Shown in pieces: positions 52,904 through 61,994 of a DNA stretch of 64,000 nt; positions within the stretch are counted from its first letter, which is position 1, and the number at the start of each line of letters is the position of its first letter. The stretch lies in contig NZ_FQVN01000003.1 of NCBI RefSeq assembly GCF_900129375.1, forward strand, positions 372,001 to 436,000, read 5' to 3'. The position numbers and the translations under genes are program-made. The stretch comes from Streptoalloteichus hindustanus (GTDB lineage Bacteria; Actinomycetota; Actinomycetes; Mycobacteriales; Pseudonocardiaceae). A model generated the notes under the pieces. The model saw only the letters and a program-made list of their open reading frames with translations. It did not search any database and was not told where the DNA came from.

Positions 52904-54028
52904 TCAGACCGGGGCCGGTTCGGACACGACCTGGTCGAGCACGGTGCGGAACACGTCGCGGTCCACGGTCGCCGGCTCGCGCGCCAGCCACTCGCCGACC
53001 TCGCGCACGAAGTGCTCCGGCGTCATCGGCGGGGCCGGGACGTCGGCCGGCTCGTCGGTGGTGACCTCCCCGGCCCGGCTGGGGTAGATCAGCAGGGCAC
53101 CCCGCACCTCGACCTCGGGCAGGAGCTCCCGGTACCGGGCCACGGCCTCGGGCAGCCGGATGGCGCCGCCCCGGAAGAGGTGGCCGTTGCGGGTCAGCTC
53201 GCCGGCATCGTCGGCGCCGTAGTGCCCGGGCAGCCACAGCTTCGACTCGATCAGCACGAGCCGGCGGCCGCACAGGACGGCGTGGTCGACGTCGGCGAAC
53301 ACCGAGCCCGGCAGCGCGAGGCCGTGGAAGATCCGCACGCCGGGCAGCCGGGTGAGGTACCGGTTCAGCAGGGTCGCGGTGAGCCGCTCGCCCTGCTCGT
53401 CGCGTTCCCGGCCGGGCTGGCCGAACTCCCGGCGGCCGTCGTGCTCGGCGGCGAACGCCCGTTCGGCCCGGATGGCCGTGAGGTAGGCCCGGAGCAGGCG
53501 GTGCACCAGCGCCGCGGCGGCGACCAGGACCAGCAGCCAGAGGCCGAGCAGCAGCGGGGTGAGCTCGACCAGCAGCAGGACCGGTAACAACAGGACGGCG
53601 CCGCCGAGCGCGGCCACCATCGGGGCGTGCCCCGGCCCGGTGTGGGGCGTGTACCGGACCCGCTCCTCGGCGTTGACGCGACGCCACCAGGGGATCGCGT
53701 CCACGTCGACGTCCGGGGGGTCGGGCACGAAGTCGGGGTCCTCCCCGAACTCCCGCGCCCGTCCGCCGCTCGGCCGGCGAGGCCGGGTCCACCGGGTCCT
53801 CGGCGCGGCGGCCGGCTCCGGCGGGCGCTCGCCGCGCCGGTCGTACTCGGCGCGGCGCGCGGGGTCGGACAGGGTCTCGTACGCCTGCCGGAGCAGGCGG
53901 AAGGTGCCCGCCGTGCCGCCCGCGTCCGGGTGCATGACCTTGGCCAGGGACCGGTACGCCGACTTGATCTCCGCCGCCGACGCCGCCCGGTTGACGCCGA
54001 GCAACTCGTAGTAGTCGACCTCAGGCAC
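52904..54028 (-). CDS. J-domain / NERD-domain fusion membrane protein
   Basis: About 374 residues. A J domain with the essential HPD (VDYYELLGV to AEYDRRG, 4-68) could call DnaK. Two hydrophobic helices follow near 148-185 (VLLLPVLLLVELTPLLLGLWLL). A C-terminal nuclease-related domain has VLCGRRLVLIESKLWLPG, whose E-x-K is the usual catalytic core. Together they suggest a membrane-anchored chaperone-linked nuclease or sensor; role unknown. GTG at 54028 is preceded by GGGAGG. Confidence 0.82.
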   Translation of the reverse strand: MPEVDYYELLGVNRAASAAEIKSAYRSLAKVMHPDAGGTAGTFRLLRQAYETLSDPARRAEYDRRGERPPEPAAAPRTRWTRPRRPSGGRAREFGEDPDFVPDPPDVDVDAIPWWRRVNAEERVRYTPHTGPGHAPMVAALGGAVLLLPVLLLVELTPLLLGLWLLVLVAAAALVHRLLRAYLTAIRAERAFAAEHDGRREFGQPGRERDEQGERLTATLLNRYLTRLPGVRIFHGLALPGSVFADVDHAVLCGRRLVLIESKLWLPGHYGADDAGELTRNGHLFRGGAIRLPEAVARYRELLPEVEVRGALLIYPSRAGEVTTDEPADVPAPPMTPEHFVREVGEWLAREPATVDRDVFRTVLDQVVSEPAPV

Positions 54029-54156
54029 TACTCCGCCTACCTCCCGCGCGTGCGCGGCAACCATAGGGGGTCGGGTTCGTCCGGGTTGGCGCGGGCGGCG
54101 GGTGGCGGGGACGGCCAGTCGCGGTAAAGGGAATGCGCACGGGAGCCGGCGCCGGC

Positions 54157-54162
54157 TAGCCT
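54157..54162 (+). promoter_or_regulatory. -10 box for the glycosyltransferase leader
   Basis: TAGCCT, 7 bases before the leader-peptide ATG at 54170, giving a leaderless start for the leader peptide. Confidence 0.55.
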
Positions 54163-54169
54163 CCCCCGC

Positions 54170-54211
54170 ATGGGTTCCCTCTACAGCCCGATCGCGGTTC
54201 TGTACCACTGA
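54170..54211 (+). CDS. 13-residue leader peptide ahead of the glycosyltransferase gene
   Basis: ATG to TGA encoding MGSLYSPIAVLYH. It is translated from the very 5' end of the transcript, 212 bases before the glycosyltransferase start. Downstream lie a GCGTCGC/GCGACGC hairpin (54236-54255) and two mutually exclusive stems, GGTGA/TCACC and CCAGGT/ACCTGG (54338-54359). This layout is that of ribosome-mediated attenuation, known for antibiotic-resistance genes. The peptide has no match I recognise. Confidence 0.55.
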   Translation: MGSLYSPIAVLYH

Positions 54212-54423
54212 CACCGCGTGGTCACGGCGTTCTCCGCGTCGCCTGAGCGCGACGCGTCATCGCCGTCCCCTCCTTCCTCCCGCTGCCGCCCGTTCCGGCG
54301 GTCGGTCCCGCCCGCTCCGGCGTGGCCGCCTCCGTCCGGTGACCAGGTCACTCACCTGGCTCCTCGGCATGCGGACTTCTGGGCAACCACGCGACATCCA
54401 GACGTGATCAGGAGAGTTCACCC

Positions 54424-55656
54424 ATGGCTCGCACCGTGAGCACCAGTCCGACCACCTCGTCGCGCCGCGACGGCGTCCGCCCGGCGCACGTCCTCGTCTC
54501 GACGGCCCCGGCGCACGGGCACGTCAACCCGATGCTCGGGATCGTCACCGAGCTGGCCGCCAGGGGCCACCGCGTCAGCTACACGACCACCGAGGAGTTC
54601 GTGCCCCGGGTCGAGGCCGCCGGCGCGACGGCGGTGACCTACGACTCGGTCCTGCCGTCCGGTCCCCACGCGGAGTGGCCGGAGGACCTCCAGGAGGGGC
54701 AGTTGCTCTTCCTCAGGGAGACCGAGAACGTGCTGCCGCAGTTCGAGGCGGCGTTCCGTGACGACCGACCCGACGTGGTGCTGTCCGAGGACCCGACGGG
54801 CGCCGGCCGGTTGCTGGCGGAGAAGTGGGGCGTTCCCGCGATCCACATGTGGGAGTACCTCGCGATGAACGAGCACTGGACGATGCAGGACGAGATGGAC
54901 TCGTACGACGCGGAGAACCCCGCGACGGTCGAGTACTTCACGCGCCTGACCGCGCTCCTGTCCTCTTTGGACATCGCCGCGTCGCCGGAGGAGCACTTCG
55001 GGAAGGTTCTGCGCGGCGGGATCGCGCTCTACCCCCGCTCCTTCCAGTACCGGGGCGAGACCTTCGGCGACGAGTTCGCGTTCGTCGGCCCCTGCCTCGG
55101 GGACCGGGACTTCCAGGGCGGGTGGCAGGCGCCCGGGGACGGCCGGCCGGTCGTCCTGGTGTCGCTCGGCTCGGCCTACAACCAGCGCCCGGAGTTCTAC
55201 CGGACGTGCTTCCAGGCGTTCGGCGACCTGCCGTGGCACGTCGTGCTGTCCATTGGCCAGCGCCTCGACCCGGCGGCGCTCGGCCCGGCGCCGGCCAACG
55301 TCGAGGTGCACGCGCACGTCCCGCAGCTCGCGGTGCTGGCCGAGGCCAGCCTGTTCGTCACGCACGCGGGCATGGGCGGCACGATTGAAGCCCTCTACCA
55401 CGGCGTGCCGATGGTGGCCATCCCGCAGATGCTGGAGCAGGAGTTCAACGCCAGGCGCGTCGAGGAGCTCGGCCTCGGGCGGATGCTGCGGCCCGAGGAC
55501 GTCACCGTCGAGTCGCTGCGCACGGCCGCCCTGACGGTCGCGGCCAGCGGCCCGGTGCGGGAACGGGTCCTGGCGATGCGGGACGAGACGCGGCGGGCCG
55601 GCGGCGCGGCCGCCGCCGCGGACGTCGTCGAGGCCCGGTTGGCCGCCAGGAAGTGA
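54424..55656 (+). CDS. mgt: macrolide-type UDP-glycosyltransferase (MGT family)
   Basis: GT1 enzyme of 410 residues, similar to OleD/Mgt proteins that add glucose to macrolides and inactivate them. The N-terminal domain shows STAPAHGHVNPMLGIVTELAARGH, the sugar-donor domain VVLVSLGSAYNQRPEFYR and the nucleotide motif LFVTHAGMGGTIEALYHGVPM. The acceptor is unproven. ATG with AGGAG 11 bases ahead. The leader peptide upstream suggests drug-inducible expression. Confidence 0.9.
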   Translation: MARTVSTSPTTSSRRDGVRPAHVLVSTAPAHGHVNPMLGIVTELAARGHRVSYTTTEEFVPRVEAAGATAVTYDSVLPSGPHAEWPEDLQEGQLLFLRETENVLPQFEAAFRDDRPDVVLSEDPTGAGRLLAEKWGVPAIHMWEYLAMNEHWTMQDEMDSYDAENPATVEYFTRLTALLSSLDIAASPEEHFGKVLRGGIALYPRSFQYRGETFGDEFAFVGPCLGDRDFQGGWQAPGDGRPVVLVSLGSAYNQRPEFYRTCFQAFGDLPWHVVLSIGQRLDPAALGPAPANVEVHAHVPQLAVLAEASLFVTHAGMGGTIEALYHGVPMVAIPQMLEQEFNARRVEELGLGRMLRPEDVTVESLRTAALTVAASGPVRERVLAMRDETRRAGGAAAAADVVEARLAARK

Positions 55657-55743
55657 CGGGTCAGTGATTGGGCGAGGTGGGGCCGCTCTGCGCTCCCACC
55701 TCGCCCGCCGTCCGGTGTCGGTGCGGGTGCCGATACTCCTCGC

Positions 55744-56226
55744 GTGTCACGCGTCCACCCCGCACTTCTGCCCCACCTGCGCCGCGCCAAAGATCTCGCG
55801 GACCGCTGTTACGCCGAACCGCTGGACCTGGCGGCGTTCGCGGCGGCCGCGGGCTGCTCGCGCCACCACTTCCTCCGCTGTTTCCAGGCGGCGTACGGGG
55901 AGACGCCCGGCCGGTACCTCACCCGCCGGCGGATCGAGCGGGCCAGGGATTTGTTGCGGCACACCAACCTGAGCGTGACCGAGATCTGCCACCTGGTCGG
56001 CTTCAGCAGTCTGGGGTCCTTCAGCGCGCGTTTCTCCGGTCTGGTGGGCATCTCGCCCTCGCGGTACCGGGAGGAGGCGACGCGCTCCGGCCCCGCGCCG
56101 ATTCCCGGCTGCTTCGTCCTGATGTGGACCAGGCCGCACGACAACAGCTCAATCGCGGAGAAGCGCACCGCCCCGGCCCGCTCCTACGGTCGTCCTGTCG
56201 ATCACGAGGAAAGGGAAGGCACATGA
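55744..56226 (+). CDS. AraC-family transcriptional regulator
   Basis: 160 residues, almost only the DNA-binding domain. Two helix-turn-helix units, DLAAFAAAAGCSRHHFLRCFQ and SVTEICHLVGFSSLGSFSARF, with a 50-residue tail; no ligand domain. The GTG is 6 bases after GATACT (55732-55737), so it is likely leaderless. Its stop overlaps the next ATG (ATGA), so it is coupled to the VOC protein, which may be its target or the sensor partner. Confidence 0.9.
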   Translation: MSRVHPALLPHLRRAKDLADRCYAEPLDLAAFAAAAGCSRHHFLRCFQAAYGETPGRYLTRRRIERARDLLRHTNLSVTEICHLVGFSSLGSFSARFSGLVGISPSRYREEATRSGPAPIPGCFVLMWTRPHDNSSIAEKRTAPARSYGRPVDHEEREGT

Positions 56227-56630
56227 TCACTCGGCTGTCGCACGCGCCGGTGTGGGTCCTGGACCAGGACTCCGCGAAGCGGTTCTACACGAAGGTCCTG
56301 GGCTTCGAGGTGCGGCACGACGCGACGATGGACGGCCTGCGCTGGCTCACCGTCGGCCCGAAGGGGCAGCCGGACCTGGAGCTCATCCTGGCCAAGCCGG
56401 CGCCGCCGATGGTGGACGAGGCGACCGCCGAGCAGATGCGGACGCTGGTGGGCAAGGGCGTGCTCGGCGCGGGCGCTTTCAGCACGGAGGACTGCCGCGC
56501 CGCCGTGGAGGAGTTGCGGGCCAAGGGGGTGACGATCCTCCAGGAGCCGGCAGAGCGTCCGTACGGCGTCGAGGCCGTCTTCCGGGACGATTCCGGGAAC
56601 TGGTTCAGCCTCACCGAGGCCAGGCGCTGA
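56223..56630 (+). CDS. VOC (glyoxalase/bleomycin-resistance-like) protein
   Basis: 135 residues: SHAPVWVLDQDSAKRFYTKVLGFEV at the N-terminus, a middle repeat, and a C-terminal VEAVFRDDSGNWFSLTE. Family members include lactoylglutathione lyase and drug-binding proteins. The overlap with the AraC gene indicates a two-gene operon. A hairpin CCCCGCC/GGCGGGG follows at 56654-56674. Confidence 0.9.
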   Translation: MITRLSHAPVWVLDQDSAKRFYTKVLGFEVRHDATMDGLRWLTVGPKGQPDLELILAKPAPPMVDEATAEQMRTLVGKGVLGAGAFSTEDCRAAVEELRAKGVTILQEPAERPYGVEAVFRDDSGNWFSLTEARR

Positions 56631-56653
56631 CATCGCCGGCGACTTCGGCGCGG

Positions 56654-56674
56654 CCCCGCCTGTTGTTGGCGGGG
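56654..56674 (+). terminator. terminator after the AraC-VOC operon
   Basis: CCCCGCC (56654-56660), loop TGTTGTT, GGCGGGG (56668-56674). Confidence 0.6.
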
Positions 56675-56719
56675 ACACGTTCCCCGTTGTCACGGATTTC
56701 GTTGGCAGGACAACACTTT

Positions 56720-56751
56720 CGGCCGGCCGCCGATAACTCGACGGCCGGCCG
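56720..56751 (-). terminator. terminator after the lyase gene
   Basis: 10-bp stem CGGCCGGCCG at 56720-56729 and 56742-56751, just beyond the stop codon of the lyase gene. Confidence 0.5.
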
Positions 56752-56757
56752 GATGCC

Positions 56758-57588
56758 TCACTTTCGTTGGTACGCCCGGAGATTCCGGATCAGCAGGTGG
56801 CAGTCGCGGAGCGCGCCGGTGGTGTCGCGCACCGAGCGGTAGATGCCCCACTTCGGTCGGACGCGGTCGCCCAACCACAGGTCCACACCGGTCGTCCGCT
56901 CGTCGAGCACCGTGCGGCCACCGTCCCGGACGACCCACCGCACCTGCCCCTCGCGGCCGTCGCCGACGCGCAGCTCGAACTCGGTGTCGATCCACTTGTC
57001 CTGCAACGGCGCGAGATCGGTCATCCCGACGAGCGTGTCGCTCTCGAACACCTTCATCTCGATCTTGGGCACGCCGCTGTGCTGGCGCAGGGACATGACG
57101 AGGATCGGCGAGGTGCCCGGCCCAGGCTTCTTCATCTGCATGACGTGCGTGAAGGTTCTGGTGGCGCGCAGGGACTTCGGGATGAACATCGAGTAGGTGA
57201 AGCGCCACGTCTCGCCGCGCAGCATCGCGAGGTTCTCGTCGTCGACGCGCATTCCCTTGACCTCGCTGCGTTGCCGGTCTTCCCCGTCCCGGTCGCGGGT
57301 GTGCATGTCGAAGCGGTAGCTGTTTCCCTGGACGTAGATGTGCCGCACACCGGGGTGCGACTTCTTGCGGTCGTCCTCCACGCCCTCGAACGCGTCCAGC
57401 CCGTCCTCGGCGGGCTCGGGCTTCCAGCGCAGGGTCCAGGGCGAGGCCGCGGCCGCCAGCGGGTCGGTCGAGTCCGGTCCGGCCGCGCCGGCCACTCCGG
57501 CCCGCAGGAACGGCAGGGCCACAACGCCGCCGAGGGCCGAGGTGAGCAGTGCCCGGCGGCCCAGCCCGCCGGAGGATCGTGCCGTCAC
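56758..57588 (-). CDS. Tat-exported polysaccharide lyase (heparin lyase I-like)
   Basis: 276 residues. The N-terminus has a twin-arginine-like GRRALLTSALGGVVALPFL signal (cleavage near AGAAG, about 37). The body has the jelly-roll pattern of heparin lyase I-like proteins: YRFDMHTRDRDG, GETWRFTYSMFIP, MQMKKPGPGTSP, WIDTEFELRVGDG, PKWGIYRSV. Substrate unknown; it could be a plant or host polysaccharide. GTG start with GGAG. Confidence 0.78.
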   Translation of the reverse strand: MTARSSGGLGRRALLTSALGGVVALPFLRAGVAGAAGPDSTDPLAAAASPWTLRWKPEPAEDGLDAFEGVEDDRKKSHPGVRHIYVQGNSYRFDMHTRDRDGEDRQRSEVKGMRVDDENLAMLRGETWRFTYSMFIPKSLRATRTFTHVMQMKKPGPGTSPILVMSLRQHSGVPKIEMKVFESDTLVGMTDLAPLQDKWIDTEFELRVGDGREGQVRWVVRDGGRTVLDERTTGVDLWLGDRVRPKWGIYRSVRDTTGALRDCHLLIRNLRAYQRK

Positions 57589-57734
57589 GGTGTCTCCGTT
57601 CCTCGTCGGGACGGGATGCGGTCGGAAGCGGTCCCGACAGCGCGACGATCAGACCAACGGCCCGGAACGGTGTCAACGGAGGCGTTCCCCCGCCGCGGCC
57701 GGCCGCGCTGACGGCGCCCTCGCCGGGCCCGTGT

Positions 57735-57740
57735 GAGGAT
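57735..57740 (+). promoter_or_regulatory. possible leaderless -10 for the methyltransferase
   Basis: GAGGAT then 6 bases then ATG at 57747; first base off consensus. Confidence 0.35.
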
Positions 57741-57746
57741 CACGGC

Positions 57747-59264
57747 ATGCTGCCCCAACTCACCGGTGAGCGCTGCGACCGGTTGCGCGACGCGTTCGAG
57801 AACACCGGCTACGACGCCGACGGCGTGCTGGACCTGCTCGGCCCGGCGAACCAGGCCGCCCTCAGCCGGGGCGAGCCCGAGCCGGTGCGCAGGGCCTCCC
57901 GGGACGCCGGCGCGCTGGGCACCCTCGTGCGGCTGTTCCTGCTCGGCGACACCGAACCGGAGAGCGCCGTGCGCGCCGCGCTGGTCCCGCTCGGCGTCGA
58001 CGACGCCGTGAGCGCCGGCCTGCTCGTCCCGGCGAACGGCGGGCTGCGGGCGGGCCTGGACGTGCGGCCGTACGGCGACGCCGACGGCTCGTGGTGGGTC
58101 GTGTCGGACCTGGACAGCGAGGTGCGGGGCGGGCCGGTGCCGGCCGAGCACGTGCTGGGCATCGGGCAGGCGTCGCTGAGCCTGGTGCGGGCCACCGCGC
58201 GCCGCCCGGTCGGCACCCTGCTCGACCTGGGCACCGGCTGCGGCGTGCAGGCGCTGCACGCGAGCCGGCACGCGGCCAGGGTCACCGCCACCGACGTCTC
58301 CGAGCGCGCCCTCGCCCTGGCCGCCGCGACGTTCCGGCTGAACCGGCTCGACGTGGAGCTGCTGCGGGGCGAGTGGTTCGGCCCGGTCCGCGGCCGGCGG
58401 TTCGACCAGGTCGTGTGCAACCCGCCGTTCGTGGTGGGGCCGGCGCGGGTGGACTACGTCTACCGCGACTCCGGGCTGGGCGGCGACGACGCCAGCGCGC
58501 TGGTGGTGCGGCAGCTCCCGGCCTACCTCGACGACGGCGGGCACGGCCAGCTGCTGGCCTCGTGGCTGCACGTGCGGGGCCGGGACTGGGGCGAGCGGGT
58601 GGCCTCCTGGGTTCCCGACGGCGTCGACGCGTGGTTCGTGCAACGGGACGTGGCCGACCCCGCGCTCTACGTGGGCACCTGGCTGCGGGACGCGGGCGTG
58701 GACCCGCGGTCGCCGGAGGGGGTGGCGAGGACCGCCGCCTGGCTGGACTGGTTCGCCGAGCACGACGTGGAGGGCGTCGGGTTCGGGTTCGTCACGCTGC
58801 GGCGCACCGGCGGCGCGACCGGCGAGGTGCTCTGCGAGGACCTGCGGCACGCCTTCGACGACCCGCTGGGCCCGGAGACGGTGGCCTGGCTGGACCGGGT
58901 GAGCTGGTTGCGGGAGCACGACGACGACGCGCTGCTGGCCGCCCGGCTGGCGGTGCCGCCGACGGTGGCGCTGGAGGAGGTGTCGACGCCGTCGGACGAC
59001 GGCTGGTCGACGGTGGTGCGCCGCCTGCACCGCGCGGACGGGCCGGGCTGGCAGCAGGAGGTCGACGAACTCGCCGCGGCGTTGCTGGCGGGGTGCCGCG
59101 GGGCGTTCCCGCTCGCCGACCTCGTGGGGCTGCTCGCGGTGGCCCACGGCCAGCCCGTGGACGCGCTCGCCGCGGCGGCGGTGACGGCGGTGCGGGACCT
59201 GGTGCGGCACGGCATGGTGGTGCCCGCCGAGTGGCTGGAGGCGACCTCGGGGGAACCGCGGTGA
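57747..59264 (+). CDS. class I SAM-dependent methyltransferase, HemK-like
   Basis: 505 residues. The SAM motif [19 protein letters not shown] is at about 155-173 and the N-methyltransferase motif CNPPF near 226-230, typical of N5-glutamine or adenine methylation. About 150 residues precede and 230 follow, including a helical winged-helix-like end. The target is unknown. Its stop overlaps dtd (GTGA), so translation is coupled to a tRNA quality-control enzyme. Confidence 0.85.
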   Translation: MLPQLTGERCDRLRDAFENTGYDADGVLDLLGPANQAALSRGEPEPVRRASRDAGALGTLVRLFLLGDTEPESAVRAALVPLGVDDAVSAGLLVPANGGLRAGLDVRPYGDADGSWWVVSDLDSEVRGGPVPAEHVLGIGQASLSLVRATARRPVGTLLDLGTGCGVQALHASRHAARVTATDVSERALALAAATFRLNRLDVELLRGEWFGPVRGRRFDQVVCNPPFVVGPARVDYVYRDSGLGGDDASALVVRQLPAYLDDGGHGQLLASWLHVRGRDWGERVASWVPDGVDAWFVQRDVADPALYVGTWLRDAGVDPRSPEGVARTAAWLDWFAEHDVEGVGFGFVTLRRTGGATGEVLCEDLRHAFDDPLGPETVAWLDRVSWLREHDDDALLAARLAVPPTVALEEVSTPSDDGWSTVVRRLHRADGPGWQQEVDELAAALLAGCRGAFPLADLVGLLAVAHGQPVDALAAAAVTAVRDLVRHGMVVPAEWLEATSGEPR

Positions 59265-59686
59265 GGGCGGTGGTCGCGCGCGTGACGCGCGCGAGAGTGA
59301 CGGTGGACGACGAGGTGGTGGGCGCGATTGACGAACCCGGACTTCTCGTTCTCCTCGGCGTCACTCACTCGGACACCAAAGAAAACGCGAACACCATGGC
59401 GCGCAAGTTGCACGAGTTGCGCGTGCTGCGCGACGAGGGTTCCTGTGCCACCACCGGCGCGCCACTCCTGGTGGTCAGCCAGTTCACGCTCTACGGGGAG
59501 ACCAGGAAGGGCCGCCGTCCATCGTGGACGGCGGCCGCCCGGCCGGAGGAGGCGGAACCGCTGGTCGAGGCGGTGGTGGCGGAGCTCCGGCTGCGCGGCG
59601 CGCGGGTGGAGACCGGGCGGTTCGGCGCGATGATGGCGGTGGAGAGCGTGAACGACGGCCCGTTCACGGTGCTGGTGGAGGTCTGA
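59261..59686 (+). CDS. dtd: D-aminoacyl-tRNA deacylase
   Basis: Removes D-amino acids wrongly attached to tRNA. 141 residues with [20 protein letters not shown] at the start, SQFTLYG (cross-subunit active site), KGRRPSW and the Gly-cisPro loop NDGPFTV. The gene holds a perfect 12-bp hairpin GGCCGCCGTCCA/TGGACGGCGGCC (59510-59536), which contains one copy of the GTCCANNNTGGAC palindrome. GTG start overlaps the upstream stop. Confidence 0.95.
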   Translation: MRAVVARVTRARVTVDDEVVGAIDEPGLLVLLGVTHSDTKENANTMARKLHELRVLRDEGSCATTGAPLLVVSQFTLYGETRKGRRPSWTAAARPEEAEPLVEAVVAELRLRGARVETGRFGAMMAVESVNDGPFTVLVEV

Positions 59687-59770
59687 GTCACTCCGGCCCG
59701 ACTCTCAGGTTTTCTTCAGCTTGGTGGGGCAACCCGTGTGATGGCTGCGACGTCCTGCAAAAAGAGAGTC

Positions 59771-59800
59771 GGGAACGAAACCGCGATCGCGGTCGTTCCC
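59771..59800 (+). promoter_or_regulatory. stress-sigma-type promoter motif in an inverted repeat upstream of sigB
   Basis: GGAAC (59772-59776), 18 bases, GTT (59795-59797), the pattern of SigR/SigH/SigE-type promoters. The same bases form a near palindrome (GGGAACGA with TCGTTCCC, 2-base bulge). The sigB start is 114 bases further on. Confidence 0.5.
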
Positions 59801-59913
59801 CCTGATGACCAGCCGAACAGCGTTGAGCGTCGCCTGAAGCTCACCGCGCAGCGAAGCGCCGGTGTGCGACGCCCGCTCGCACACCTACCGCCCGCACTCG
59901 GGGAGGGAGCTCG

Positions 59914-60891
59914 ATGACCGTCCCGCACACCGCCTTCGACCCGGACTACCCCGCCGCCGAGGTCGACCTCGACGCCCAGGGACCCGCCGCCGACCTGGTG
60001 CGGGTTTACCTCAACGGTATCGGCCGCACCAAGCTGCTGTCCGCCGAGGAGGAGGTCGAGCTGGCCAAGCGGATCGAGGCGGGTGTGTTCGCCCAGCACA
60101 TGCTGGAGACCGCGCGGAAGCTGCCGCCGAAGCGGCAGGCCGAGCTCGAGGAGCTCGTCCGGGACGGTCGCGTCGCGAAGAACCACCTGCTGGAGGCCAA
60201 CCTCCGGCTCGTGGTCAGCCTCGCCAAGCGCTACACCGGCCGCGGCATGCCCCTGCTGGACCTCATCCAGGAGGGCAACCTCGGCCTGATCCGCGCGGTC
60301 GAGAAGTTCGACTACACCAAGGGCTACAAGTTCTCCACGTACGCCACGTGGTGGATCCGCCAGGCCATCACCAGGGGGATGGCCGACCAGGGCCGCACCA
60401 TCCGCCTGCCGGTCCACCTGGTGGAGCAGGTGAACAAGCTCGCCCGCATCAAGCGCGAGCTGCACCAGCAGCTCGGCAGGGAGGCCACCCACGAGGAGCT
60501 GGCCAGGGAGTCGGGCATCGCGGTGGAGAAGGTCTCCGACCTGCTCGACCACGCCAGGGACCCGGTGAGCCTGGACATGCCGGTCGGCGCCGAGGAGGAC
60601 GCCCCGCTGGGCGACTTCATCGAGGACGCCGAGGCCACCGACGCCGAGAACGCGGTGATCTCCGGCCTGCTCCAGGACGACCTGCGCCGGGTGCTGGCCA
60701 CGCTCGACGAGCGCGAGCAGCACGTGATCCGCATGCGGTACGGCCTGGACGACGGCCAGCCCAAGACGCTGGACCAGATCGGCAAGCGGTTCGGGCTCTC
60801 CCGCGAGCGGGTGCGCCAGATCGAGCGCGAGGTCATGGCCAAGCTGCGCCAGGGCGACCGCGCCGAGCGGCTGCGGGCCTACGCGAGCTGA
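59914..60891 (+). CDS. sigB: primary-like sigma factor (SigB group 2)
   Basis: 325 residues. Lacks the long N-terminal extension of SigA: region 1.2 starts at about 28 ([21 protein letters not shown]), then [34 protein letters not shown], and region 4 ([30 protein letters not shown]). Nearly identical to SigA in region 2. Such sigma factors direct stationary-phase and stress genes. ATG set by GGGAGGGAG. Confidence 0.94.
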   Translation: MTVPHTAFDPDYPAAEVDLDAQGPAADLVRVYLNGIGRTKLLSAEEEVELAKRIEAGVFAQHMLETARKLPPKRQAELEELVRDGRVAKNHLLEANLRLVVSLAKRYTGRGMPLLDLIQEGNLGLIRAVEKFDYTKGYKFSTYATWWIRQAITRGMADQGRTIRLPVHLVEQVNKLARIKRELHQQLGREATHEELARESGIAVEKVSDLLDHARDPVSLDMPVGAEEDAPLGDFIEDAEATDAENAVISGLLQDDLRRVLATLDEREQHVIRMRYGLDDGQPKTLDQIGKRFGLSRERVRQIEREVMAKLRQGDRAERLRAYAS

Positions 60892-61139
60892 CCGGCCGGC
60901 GAACTCACCCGAACGGCCGCGTTGACTTGTGACTGCGGTCACGGCAGGTTGGCCTGGAGACAGACGACGCGACGCGGGCGGTGCACCACCCTCCGCGGTC
61001 GCTTCCCCCGGGAGGTCGGGACGGTCGGGGGCCGGCCCGGCCTTCCGACCTTTTCGGGGTCGCCCCGGGGTGGCGTCGCCGGTGTGACCGGCCGCCGCCC
61101 GGGGCGGAACTCCGCTCCCCCGTTCCTCGCCGAGGGTGC

Positions 61140-61880
61140 TCAGCCGAGGATGCGGGCGGTCCACCGGGCCAGGTCGGCCTCGTCCGCGCCGTGGTCCACC
61201 AACCATCCGCGCACACCGCCCCGGTGCTGGTCGACGTGGTCGAGCACGGTCTCGATCGCGACCGCGGGGGCGGACATGAGCTCGCGCACCGCCTCCGGGT
61301 CGACCCCGGGCGGCAGCATCGGGTTGTCGACCATCCGCCGCATCACCAACGGCATGTTCGCGTCGGTGCGCACGTAGTCCGCCACGACGGCGTCCCGCCG
61401 CACCCCGGCGGCGCGCAGGAGCAACGCCACGGACACGCCCGTGCGGTCCTTGCCCGCCGAGCAGTGGACGAGGGCGGGCCCTTCGGCGGCGGCCACGACG
61501 CGCAACACCTTCGCCAGATCGGCCCCCGAGCCGTGCAACAGATGGGCGTAGATCTGGGTCAACGTCGGCAGCGTCACCGGGAGCGTCGGCGGCGTGGCCG
61601 CCAGGTCGTCGAGCAGCGGGACGCGGTGCACCCGCACCGACTCCCGGTCCATCGGGTGGGGAACGCCGTCGTACTCCACCCGGGCCCTCAGGTCCACGAC
61701 CACGCGGGGCGGCCACTCCGGGAGGTGGTCGGGGGCCGCGTCGCCGGCGTGGGGCGCGTCACTGCGGTACAGCACGCCGGGCCGGGTGCGTCCGCCGTCC
61801 TCGGTCGGCAGGTCGCCGAGGTCACGCAGGTTCACCAGGCGGTCGGGGCGCTGGACGGGGTGGGCGTCGGTGGCGGTCAT
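61140..61880 (-). CDS. protein tyrosine phosphatase (PtpB-like)
   Basis: 246 residues. The phosphate-binding loop HCSAGKDRTG (139-148, Cys140, Arg146) with the extra Lys-Asp is typical of the atypical dual-specific PtpB group. NLRDLGDLPTEDGGRTRPGVLYRSDAP is the N-terminal signature and VVVDLRA follows. It may act on phosphoproteins or phosphoinositides. ATG after GGAAGGG. Monocistronic. Confidence 0.92.
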   Translation of the reverse strand: MTATDAHPVQRPDRLVNLRDLGDLPTEDGGRTRPGVLYRSDAPHAGDAAPDHLPEWPPRVVVDLRARVEYDGVPHPMDRESVRVHRVPLLDDLAATPPTLPVTLPTLTQIYAHLLHGSGADLAKVLRVVAAAEGPALVHCSAGKDRTGVSVALLLRAAGVRRDAVVADYVRTDANMPLVMRRMVDNPMLPPGVDPEAVRELMSAPAVAIETVLDHVDQHRGGVRGWLVDHGADEADLARWTARILG

Positions 61881-61994
61881 GCGGGCCCTTCCGGTGCGGT
61901 GTCACGGGTCAGGCGACGATAACCGCGTGCCTTCCGGCCGGGATTCCGGTTTGCTGGCCCTGGGCCGCGTCCCGCACGACAGGGGGATCACAGC

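Noticed and set aside
60918-60941. GTTGACTTGTGACTGCGGTCAC as promoter plus operator
   Set aside because: There is no gene on the plus strand downstream and no -10 box at the right distance; the short inverted repeat GTGAC/GTCAC can be chance.
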